A stretch of DNA of 64,000 nucleotides. Source: Agaricus subrufescens. Taxonomy: Eukaryota > Basidiomycota > Agaricomycetes > Agaricales > Agaricaceae. Position 1 is the stretch's first letter, and every line of letters begins with the position of its first letter. Under the pieces are notes generated by a model, which was given only the letters and a program-made list of their open reading frames with translations, was not told where the DNA came from and did not search any database. Both the position numbers and the translations under genes were made by a program. Location of the stretch: the NCBI GenBank assembly GCA_029945375.1, contig CM057066.1:124001-188000 (forward strand), read 5' to 3'. Below are positions 12,482 through 22,659 of the stretch, one piece after another.

Positions 12482-13916
12482 TCATCTACCACGAATCGAT
12501 TGTAATGCCTCAGCCACAGACTCTCTGAGTAACTCAGTCTCCATCAACGCTTCCATGTCTGACCAACGATCAACTGCGGGAACATCACTCCAAGAACCCT
12601 GATATTTGTCCAATAGTTCATCGAAAAAAATTCCCGCACCGCTCATATTCATGATTCCAGCTATGGCAGCATGAATTTCGAGATACATCGGGTCGGGCAG
12701 GCTGATGGGGCGATTCCTTTTGCCGTTAGGGAGAGGGAAACATTCGTCGCTATGGTCCACAAAGATGACACGATTATTTTCGGGTTTGCGAAGCAGTCCA
12801 CCTTCGTAAATTTTGAGGTTGTACACGTGCTCGTTCTGGTTGGGTTAAAAATTAGGAAAAGCTCACAAGGAAAAGTTGAACCTGACCTCTGTTTTCTTCA
12901 AGCAGAATTGAAAGCCAACGAAGGCGTTGTGTGTATCTGCTTGAAGCGTTATACCATTTGACGGATCATCCAGCTGTTCATCCAACTCCTCGAGTGTCTT
13001 AAAGGGAAGACTCGTGAAATTCATCAAGATGTCAAACGTTGTCAAGGCAGATTTGTACTGCGACACATTTGGTCAGCGAGATATCGTACTCGAAGGCAAT
13101 ACGTATTTCTCACAGATTCGAGATTGACATCAAATTTTCCGATTGCCTTAGGAAGTATGTGGCTACCTTGCAACTTGAGAAGAGGCTGGATACGTTTCAT
13201 ATGATCAGGGCGACTCTTATCTTGGTATCCTGTTATCATACACATAAAGCCATCTCGTATCTTGACCTAAATGAGGAGGTAAATGAGGGTCACTTTCTTG
13301 ACAGCGAGTGTACGTACATCGTGGAATGACTCCTTTCTGTTACTTGTTCCTTGTATAAGGTGTGAGGCCGTTTGGTTGTAAATTGGGGTGGCATTACCAG
13401 AGGGCGTCTGATTTGCATGGGCTCTCGAGCACTTGACTGCGGTAAAAATAGTTAGATTTCAGACTAGCTTCTTACGGAGCAATGTCACTGACAGATAAAT
13501 AACAGATGGGTGACCCATGTGGTGCCGAGCGCTTCAAGTGCCTCGATCTCGTTTGCTTGTTCGGAACATGCCAGAATTGCAGTTGCCACGTAACGTTTCC
13601 CCTTTTCGCGGCCACACTCTTCTGCATGAGCAAGCATGGCAAGCATGACTTGACTGAGTGATACGGATCCCGAGTTATTGTTAGCTGTATGCCGTAAGGT
13701 ACTTCGAGCGTCGGGCGCAAACTTGTCATTGACAATCTTCTCTGCCGCATGGACCAATTCCTCGAGGGAGAGCTTGCTGTTATTGATAGCGTCAATACTG
13801 GGCTTGATTTGTCTATTATAAACTTCGACAGAAGCTTGGGAAGAGGCTGACAACGTCAGCGATGCGGACAATGTGGACAACGTAGAATCTACGGAATCGC
13901 TCTTGGTGTGAGCCAT
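12482..13916 (-). CDS. HNH-nuclease-domain protein (fungal family)
   Basis: Exons (minus): 13916-13493, 13436-13318, 13266-13114, 13057-12887, 12835-12482; 406 residues. The N-terminal third (MAHTKSDSVDSTLSTLSASL onward) is helical and family-typical, including EKIVNDKFAPDARSTLRH. The HNH region starts at KIRDGFMCMITGYQDKS and continues through LQGSHILPKAIGKF, PSNGITLQADTHNAF and VGFQFCLKKTE. The fungal HNH pattern has Cys/Thr-Gly, then a His-containing AHI-like strand (here SHILP), then NG-x-x-L-x-x-D-x-H-x-x-F, all present. The C-terminal part carries PDPMYLEIHAAIAGIMNMSG. Possible DNA-cleaving activity is inferred from the family; many members are uncharacterised. It lies between the two copies of the ~1 kb duplication, on the opposite strand to the PX gene. 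Confidence 0.82.
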
Positions 13917-14138
13917 GGACGAGTGCTTCGAGTGGGGTTCGCGTGAATGAAGTATAACCAGAGTTTGAAATAAATGCTATTTTGAATTTTGTTTGCCTTT
14001 GCTTGTCCACCGCTTCCGCCACACTTGAATGCCTCACACCTGCAGTAGTTTTCGGAAGCAGTGCTTTAAGAATGCTTGTGCATGGCGACTATAGGATACA
14101 CCCACGTACATAAAAAGCGACCAACAAGAGTAAAAACG

Positions 14139-15170
14139 AGTTGGTATATTCAAGATGGGATACAAGATGAGAAACTGGTCATCGGATGCTGGCCCAGACA
14201 TAGACGAATGACAATTCGGCCTTCATGGTGTGGAGGGTTTGAGGAGAAGCGAGGGTCGGCGTGTGATGAGCCCCCGATGGCAATTCAACTTTCACGTTTC
14301 CAACATGCAGATGGGCCTGCTAGCGTCTTGAGAAAATTGTCAGGCTGACGAGGGAGGATAGAACATAGAACTTCGATTTTAGAAGCAAATCAGGCCGGGT
14401 AACCCGAGAAAGTACGAGCAAAGTTGTACGCGATGAGGCGCTCTCTTGATATCTTGAACACTAGGGGTTGAGATCGATAAATGACCAGCGAATGATAGAG
14501 GAGCCGAGACGGCTGCCTTTCTGACTGATGTTGGACTGCCCGCAGTCAAATATTATTTTTGCTATTAGCGAACGAAATGATTTACTGATTACCATAACAA
14601 AAACCCGCCTTTGTCTTCGCTCCATCGCAACCACACCAACTTTACTCGTTGTCCCCGGCAGTTCCCCAGCAGTTTCTATAATGTTCTTCACGAAGTAAGA
14701 TTATTGATGTCCTCTGCAGGATCATCAAACGAGAGTTGTTATCTGCGAAATTCGTCGTCTGCCTGAGTTGTCGGATGTATGCCAGTGAAGCACGTGGCGT
14801 TGCGGATATCGACGATCGTGCTGATGCGACCCTTACCGGATTCGGCTTATGTGATCCAATTTGCATGTTCTACTCAGGCCTGCAGAATGCCGCCATCCCC
14901 TGCTGCCAGCCAGGCTAGAAATGCGCCCTTGCGAATACGACGACTATCTGGTATCTCTGTCCGACATCATCTTTGCAATTCTATCTCACAAATTGCCTAG
15001 CTTCGGCTGCCGGATTTCCTACCCGTTCCCTCGACCCGCCGACCCCCAACGGCACTCCCAGATCCGAATTGAAAATACAGATACCACGTTCACATTCAGG
15101 ATCGGATAGCGACGGAGACCAGACAATCTCTTCACAGACTCCTTCACCTCGTCCCGAGAGCGCTCCGGTC
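14139..15170 (+). repeat. Right copy of ~1 kb duplication (promoter and 5' exons of PX gene)
   Basis: Matches 11107-12144 in direct orientation, roughly 85-90 per cent identical by eye. It contains the upstream region, start codon (14887) and first coding exons of the PX-domain gene. The similarity ends at about 15170 within the coding sequence, giving a sharp breakpoint. Confidence 0.75.
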
Positions 15171-16003
15171 CATCCATTTGCACACTCGACCGCAAAGCTA
15201 GAAATCCTACCGTCAACCACCGGATTTGGTGGTATAGACATAGAAGAAGAGGCTCGGTTATATGACGAGCTACGTCGAACGTCCAAACAGCAGTTACCAC
15301 CTGTAAGTTAATGAATAACTCTTCTCTAGATCATCTAAACGCCCAGTTGACAGATCCCACAATTTCGCCGTTCCTCCCCACCACCACCATCCGTAGTCTC
15401 AAGTGATATCTTTCTTGCCGACAACACTGGCGAGTCCCCAAGATCGTTCACACAAGACGTCCGTATTACTGGATGGACGAGCGTTGGAGATGCACCTCCC
15501 AGTAGTGGTGTCAAGAAGAGCCTCAAAGCCGTCGCTGACGGTAACGGTAGTGCTTATATCGGTGAGACACTTTCTGTGCATATCGTACTACCAATTCTTA
15601 CTCTAGGCTCTCCAGTATACGATTGTGTAATAACAACTAAAGAGGCAAAACATCTCTACCCCAAGTGAATCGTCACCTGCCTAACCTCACATGTCAATTC
15701 CCCAGGGTACAACCATACATATTCTAAAGCGATACACTTCCTTCGTCGAACTGGACATAGCGCTCCGAAGAACATTGCCCGTACGTAACTCTACCCTCTT
15801 CCCCTTTTGCTATTCTCATTGCGTTCTTCCAGCGGCACCTATTACCATCTATACCACTTCTCCCACCCAAAAATCCATTAGCACGATTCCGACCCGCATT
15901 TCTCGACCATCGCCGCAGACTCTTACAATATTGGCTTGCAAATATCCTCCTCCATCCAGAAATTGGTGGTTCAGAAGTGGTAAAGAGATGGGTAACCCGA
16001 TGA
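14887..16003 (+). CDS. PX-domain protein, Ypt35-like
   Basis: Phosphoinositide-binding PX protein, likely at endosome or vacuole membranes. Exons: 14887-14950, 15001-15302, 15354-15561, 15616-15644, 15706-15780, 15833-16003; 282 residues. The first half is Ser/Pro-rich. The PX domain (about residues 165-282) begins VRITGWTSVGD and carries YDCVITTKEGTTIHILKRY, the basic lipid-binding motif KRYTSFVELD, and LPPKNPLARFRPAFLDHRR, then LLQYWLANILLHPEIGG near the end. The start at 14887 was chosen because only that ATG splices in frame (phase 1 across intron 14951-15000). The intron after 15644 uses a GC donor (GCAAAA). The PX domain sits at the extreme C-terminus, as in yeast Ypt35. The 5' third is duplicated upstream as a relic. 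Confidence 0.82.
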
Positions 16004-16675
16004 ATCGCCGAAATATTAGCCTGTTCAATGGAGGTGGAAGTCAAATTGATGCCAAATGTCTCACAATTAGGGAAGACGGCCTCTCAACCCAATAACTTTT
16101 GACAACGATGGCGCGCCGGGGGGGCTGCGGGGAGAGCTTTTGTTAGTGAGACGCATGGATAAAGCATATATATATGTATATTATTACCCATCATTCACGA
16201 ATTGCTTCCTAATTGAGGAGCTTGAATCTACCAGTCACTATCAGTAAACCGCTGCACTGTTCAACCTCATCACGTCTGAGAAGATTGCTACGTGCGTTTG
16301 TCGAATGAAACACACACGTCCTTAGAGTGTCTGTAATATTGGCAAAATCCCCACTGCTTATCTAGGAATACAGTCCGCGCGGTGTACCAAGTACATAAAA
16401 TCTCTAGCCTTGTCTCTAAGAAGTAAATAAACAGATAACAAAATCGGATATTAATGACAATGTCCTCCTGTAATACGAGTATATGCTCTAGGGTTTGGTC
16501 GAAAAAAAAAATCTAAGAAAGGATATACGAATAAATAACGAATGATAATCTAATCCAAAGTGCTGAAAAACAAGACAATGGGTTCTCGACTTATCGATTG
16601 GTGGTATATTTGTGAAAGGATCAGCCTTGAAGTCCAGGAACTGACGATTAAATCGCAAGGTAAGCTAGACAGTTA
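16004..16675. other. Intergenic between convergent PX and KRE6-like genes
   Basis: A 3'-3' spacer, AT-rich, with a short TA-rich tract near 16170 and an A run at about 16503. No gene seen. Confidence 0.5.
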
Positions 16676-18784
16676 TCATACACGGACCGAATCATGACAC
16701 TCACTATTCAACAAATTCAACGTAGTTTGCTTCTTCACTGATTTCTTCACATCACAAGCATCAGGTACTTCCTTGGGAGTATCCACTCTCCTATCGTAAT
16801 ATCGCACAAAATCAATCGCCACAGACGATGGCAATTTATCCCTTGGAGTACCGGTTGGTATTGTATTGGCTAGAGTCATTGAATTATGTATGCATTAGAA
16901 CACGTTCCAGTAAGTCCTATGAGTCCACTGACCAAGAATTCCGAAACTCAAACTTAGAGTTATATCTTCATTGGAGATTGACCCAACCGGAACGAAATTA
17001 TCTGGGGCAGTATCGGTATGATACCAGGAATCACCAGCCCACTAACATTTCATTAGCTTGGAAAAAGTGGGAGACCAACATGTATGACGACGTACGAAGA
17101 GTTTTCCCTCATTCCCATCAGACATCAGCATTCCTATCATCACGAAACCACGCCCAAGACAAAACGGTATTTGGCTATCAAGGACGCCACTGATAAACTG
17201 ACCAGGGGTAGTACTTGCATCGATTTGAAATACCACCGTGCCATTACTAGTCGTGATTTCTTGAGCAAAAGATTGGTCGTCATTGCGTGCCATAAAAGAT
17301 GGATCATCAGTTGAGACTGTGCCTGCAAACATTGTGAGCGCATACATGAGTATGTGATTATAGCATACCTGGCGCCCCTCCAAATGTTGTTCCGGGCGAG
17401 TTGAACTCGTCTGAAAAGACTAGGTCGTATGTATGATTGTCCGTGCCCACAAACGAAAGTGCGCTCGGAGGTGAGGCAGAGTCGACAAAGTTTGACCTGC
17501 AAAGATAGGAAAGTTTATTAGAAAGAAATGCATATAATGACTCTCTTACATATTAGGAGCCTGCCCCGGGAGTGCAAATGTAACCTGACCTGACGAGTTG
17601 ACCATGTTGTTATCGGCAATCAAAGTATTTCGTGTGTTATCATGGTGATGCACCAATATAGGGTATATCACAAAAATAGTAAGCATTGCCAACGTCATCA
17701 CGATCAGCGTGAGGATATTGAAGAACCCTATGACGGATATGGTCCCGGGATCCTTCTGATCACTGGAATCTTGCATCAGCTCATCTGCGCCCGGTGATTC
17801 TGGCCCATTTAGAGTTTCATAAGCTATATGATTGTGCGCATAATTAACTAGTTCCTGTTCCGAATAGACTGAATTTAGGGGGTATTTTGAGTCCGACGAT
17901 ATCGAGATAACGGAATCCCTCGAAAAGTTGGATGCAACAGACCCACTAGGCCTTCGGGGGCGGGGATTTGACGGAAGAATCTCAGCGTGACCTAAAGAAG
18001 GAGTAGAGCCTGCTTGATGATATAGCCTCAATGAGCTATGAGCGGAAAGACGCATAGGATGTGATATTGATAGACCGTGACTCCCTTCTGAAGCCCTGCG
18101 TTGGAAGGCCGGGGCAGATTTCAACCTTCCGCGAACGAAAAGAGGGTCGGAAGGATTGGTGTGTTTGTGAGGAGACGGCAAACTGCGACGGATAGTGCGG
18201 CGCAAGTGTGGAGGCCTTGCCGGACGTACGGCGACTGCGGGGGCATCGGGAACTACTGGCCAACCTCTGCGAAAAGATGACGCTGATGTCGCTCTCGGTC
18301 GCCGAGAGCTTGTGGGGGCAGCTGGAACAGAAAATTCTGAATTCTCTGCAGACACTCGACGGTTAGTGTCAGAAAGAGAAGGAACACTGAATTCTTGTTG
18401 TTCGTAGGGATTGAACCAAGAGTTATTCGACCCACTAGGCTCCACGAGCTTGTAAGGATCGAACTCGGAAGAAGGGTGTGAATCATGAGTATCGTAGGAG
18501 CTGATCACCCTGTGGTTGATCAAAGAAACGCGAGACTCGTTTGGCTCTTCGAAACTACTCCACGACCTTCTGCGTTCTTCTACAGAAATGCGCGAACTCT
18601 GTGAGTTGTAAGGGTTCACAAAACTGCCCGTCTGATCAACGAGGGAAACGCAAGATTCTTGCGGCCCATAAGAACCAAGCCTCCTGTGATGGGAGGGAAG
18701 AGAACCTAGGGAATCGGAAGAGGCCCTGCTGTGGTGTTCTCGCGTGGCCGATAGATTGCGTCGCGCGTTCCTCGGGTTGGCCAT
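16676..18784 (-). CDS. KRE6/SKN1-like type II membrane protein with shortened GH16 domain
   Basis: Exons (minus): 18784-17550, 17496-17369, 17322-17096, 17041-16933, 16869-16676; 630 residues. The layout is that of KRE6/SKN1 beta-1,6-glucan synthesis proteins: a Ser/Arg/Pro-rich cytosolic N-terminus (1-346), one membrane helix (about 350-376), then a lumenal region that opens with HTYDLVFSDEFNSPGTTF, the usual GH16 entry strand. Later strands correspond to NGTVVFQIDA, FISGVLDSQIPFCLG and, near the end, SSVAIDFVRYYDRR. The central part is missing: there is no DEIDxFE catalytic loop and the lumenal domain is roughly 210 residues instead of the usual 350 or more. It is probably a pseudo-enzyme or a paralogue on the way to loss; every intron is intact and no stop interrupts it. 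Confidence 0.72.
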
Positions 18785-19931
18785 GGTGGTGGTAAGGGCG
18801 GGACGGGCGATGCGCGGTCAGCGTGCTTTACTGGGTCGATGTAGGGACGCGGGTGCGGGTCCCAGCAAGCATTTAAGTTGTTGGCCATACGTCATGACCA
18901 TGATAACGCGGATTTGGTTGTGTCAGACATTTCAAGTCGACCACCCCTAGCACAGCTTCTGGAACTGCTCCCTCCGTGACCCCTCACTGCGCTCCTCTGA
19001 TGCGCCTCTGCCTGTCGACTCTCCTACCTCGCAGGAACTCGAGGCACGTCGTACCAGCCAGTAATACGTCTGCACAAGACAGATCCTCTGGCTATTCTTC
19101 AAATCATAAACGTGGTTTGGTCGTTTTTGCACGATGACAAGGTGTGCGATCGAGACGCCAAGCCATGCCGACGGCTAAAGGGATCAGCGAGTTTGAAAGG
19201 TTATCAAGGATGTATATAGCATATACCTTTTGAATTGAAGATACATCAGAGGTGGCGCTGCCTCGAAATGACGCGTGTGACCGATTTCAATGCCCATCAC
19301 CCCTGTTCTCCGGACAGAACTTAGGGCGGAATACCTGTACAAGGCAGGAGCTACAACGCAAGGTGATGGACCGAGGCCTTGTCGGTGAAAGCTGAGATTT
19401 GCCAACGCGACAGTATTCAACTCTAGTTAGGGATTTCAATATGGTTATAATTAGGACCCACAAATCAATGTATTATATAATACTTTCTACATTTACCCAT
19501 AACACTCTTTCTATTCGAAAATCCTCGAGATTCGGAGACTAGCCTCAGACTAATCATACTACGTATGATTTGAACGTGGCTAAGCGATAAGATCATAATT
19601 AAGCCCCTTACATCCCATAGCATTACAGCTTCAACTTGGGTCCAGCTATATCGATCCCCGGGAATTCGAGAATCAACACTTTTGTTGCACGCCATGCCAT
19701 CGCTGGCCACTATTCCATCCACGAGGTGGCCGATTGACTTTCCCTAATAGCTATCACTGACTGTATCCGCCATCACTCTGGCTTGATACGACTGTTGTCG
19801 CTTGCTTTCTTCGCGGTACATGCTTCCTACACGAGGCGATGGTTCAGCACATTAAATCCCCTTGACCCTAGTAACATAGAGTATAAACGTCCTATCACCA
19901 GCCGACTCGACATCAAAGCGCCGCCGCGACT
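18785..19931. other. Intergenic between divergent KRE6-like and tandem-G-domain genes
   Basis: Shared upstream region of two genes read outward. Short ORFs are present but none has motifs. Nothing else identified. Confidence 0.5.
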
Positions 19932-21793
19932 ATGGAAATCGTAGATTGTCCGATTATTCTGTCTGTCATCTATCTCGCATCATTTCTCAAAAAGCCCCTA
20001 ATAGAATCCTTTCTCATCAGTGTCCTTGGACTCACCGGCGCAGGAAAGAGTTCAGTAGGTTCTATCCTCCAGACTTTACTTTCGACTTTTTCTGCCACTT
20101 TACCTAGTTCATAAGAAGCCTCGTCCAAGATTCCGATAAAGAGAAAGTCTCTGTCGGACACAGTCTCGCGCCTCATACACTTTCAATCGCTGAATATCAG
20201 ATCAGGATTGGAAACCAAGCAGCTACTCTAGTTGATACCCCAGGTTTAGACAACCCGGGGCTCGTCTTCGAAGACATAGACGAATGGATGTCGCAGAGGG
20301 AAATACCGTAACGTCATTTTTATTGTTAATCAATATCATCATTCTAAATTCTAACGACAATAGGATCAAGTCCGTAGATGGAATTATTGTCCTACACCCT
20401 ATCAACCGTAATCGTATGAACGAACAGTCTGTTTCCGTGGCTCCTTTACGAGAAACCTTCAGTAAACTTCTCGACACCAAACTGGAATCCCGGTACCCTT
20501 TCTTTCGGGTGGCACTGGTGACTACACTATGGACCACTGAGACGACCGCAACCATTGAAGAAGATTATGCAAGTCAGCTGACGCGTGAACGTGAGCTTCA
20601 AAATGATTGGTGGAGACTCCTGGAGGTGCAGGGAGCTATGTTTAGGCGACACAACAATACCATGGAATCCGCGAAAGAAATCGTATCAACAGTCATAAAG
20701 GTGAGGCTCAAAGACTCCCGTAGATTAACCAAACTGACTCCGACTGACAAGGCCAAACTTTCTGAGCCGAAGACAATATACGTACGAGACCAACTAATCA
20801 TTGGGTAAATATTCTACAAAGTATTCCATTTCCATTTTTTTTCTCATGAATTCACAGTATAATCGGGTCAACTCAGGCCGGCAAAAGCTCGGTATGTGTG
20901 ATATTACCAGCGAGACATCACTAGAGTCATTGAAGCATTTCGATTCACTTAGTTCATAGAAGCCTTGACAGGAACGTCCCCATCCAATAAAACAAATGGA
21001 ATTCGAATGGAATCAGTCGAACCGTACGAAATAGAAATAAACAACGAGAAAGTAATATTATTGGATACCCCCGGTCTGGACGCAACAGAAAATCCCACAG
21101 ACGTTTTTCAAATGATAGCTGAATTGCTAAAGGCTCAGGCGAGGTGAGTATTAGCCCAGGGTCGTTTCATGTATCTGAGACTAACTGACCACGTAACCTG
21201 AGGCAAACGGGCAGAACTCATCTTTACTTGGACGGAATAGTAGTCGTCCATCCGATCCTCTCAGACGAAGACTTTGGCGAGCTCATACAACAATCGATGC
21301 TAATTGGTCAGGCCAACAAATTACTCGGCAACCTGAAACGAGTGTACGACTCTAAAGACCCTAAAGCTTACCGTCGCATAATCCTCGCAACATCCAAGTG
21401 GGATATAGTCCAAGAAGCCGACCTCAAAATTGCAACAGAAAAGGAGAGAAGTATCAAACGAAACAATTGGAACATTATGAATGTCGCGGGTTCACCTATC
21501 ATGCGCTTTGACAATACTACTGGGGCCGCTCAGCGTATCATCAAGGTGATTGTAGAAGAAAAGAAGTCAAACGATACGACCTATCAGTATCGGAACATCA
21601 AGGCAGCTTTGAATGACATCGTGAGTCGATTGTACTGTGCCTCGCTCCAGCATCTCGCCGTGCTGATAATTACCATCAGACTTCTGGATTGGGTCTTATG
21701 CAAGGAGGTTTTGATGAGTTAAAGAAGTCACAAAATGTATCTTCTGAACAGATGGCTGCGTTTTTACGCACGCAGATTGGTTCAAGCCAATGA
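19932..21793 (+). CDS. Tandem G-domain (AIG1/septin-like P-loop GTPase) protein
   Basis: Exons: 19932-20054, 20108-20307, 20364-20804, 20858-20891, 20953-21143, 21215-21620, 21680-21793; 502 residues. Two P-loop GTPase domains lie in series. Domain 1 has G1 GLTGAGKS (33-40) and G3 DTPGL (84-88). Domain 2 has G1 GSTQAGKS (258-265), G3 DTPGLD (304-309) and a good G4 TSKWD (389-393). In domain 1 the G4 position reads TTLWTT (about 161-166), lacking the Asp that reads guanine, so guanine specificity may be lost there. Both G1 motifs are cut by an intron just after the Ser-Ser, at the same place and phase, which supports an internal duplication. Similar single-domain AIG1-like proteins are common in Agaricomycetes; their function is unknown. 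Confidence 0.82.
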
Positions 21794-22659
21794 AGGTAGC
21801 TTGCATGGTGACCGGTGATATATCGAGGTTTGAATTAATGCATTAGCGTTTTTATCATGAAAGCGCGATTCTTGGATTCTCATTCTATGCTTGTTTCATG
21901 TTGGCCAAGGCTACCGTCCAAATTACCGGGGGATAACACATCCACTTCTGTACACGACATAAACTTCAGTAACGACGTCACGGGTGCACTCGCAATATCG
22001 GTTGCGATCGACAGGACGCTCAGATCCAAACCTACATTGTAAGCTTGACTGTGAGCGGTTTTGATGTCCTTCATGAGTCAGGGGAGAACACGAGCTTGAC
22101 ACACAAAGCACTAAGCGGCGGAATGACGTTTATCTCGGCGATTTCGGTGTCCTTCATAAATCAAGGGAGAGCTTAACCCTCGGGCACTCTACAGTGCGGC
22201 GGCGTTTATCTCCCAACGCGAATGTTGTTAACGAATATGTTGTCCAGGGACAGAAATCGACCTCATGGTCGTTCTTATGGTTTGTTGCGGTGTCAAGTTC
22301 CCTCGAATCCCCTCGATAATTTTAAAAGCAGCTATGTCTCCGATTAAAAGAAGCGTGTAATAAATCAAGGAAAAGCAAAGGCCATAAACATGAGGGTACC
22401 GAATTATTTGGGGTAAATATCAGAGGACATTTCGACGGTAGCTAGAAGGATCTAAGAGCTTGAAGGGAACGTCCAGACCTAAATCTGTGGAACCTGGGTC
22501 GAGGTAAAGCAACAAAGAGCGACATTATCTGAAATGGATACGCACAAGAAACCAGACCAGTGTTGCTTATATACAGAACCAAGAGTGTGAAGCATCAAGA
22601 ATGGGGGTCGTGGCAAGAGCTCCGAAAATAATATCGACCGTTATGTAGCGATAGCGGCT
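21794..22659. other. Intergenic with imperfect tandem repeat
   Basis: No gene recognised. About 22051-22217 holds two imperfect copies of an ~85-bp unit: GATGTCCTTCATGAGTCAGG / GTGTCCTTCATAAATCAAGG, each followed by GGGAGA-like sequence, then GCGGCGG and CGTTTATCTC. Confidence 0.45.
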
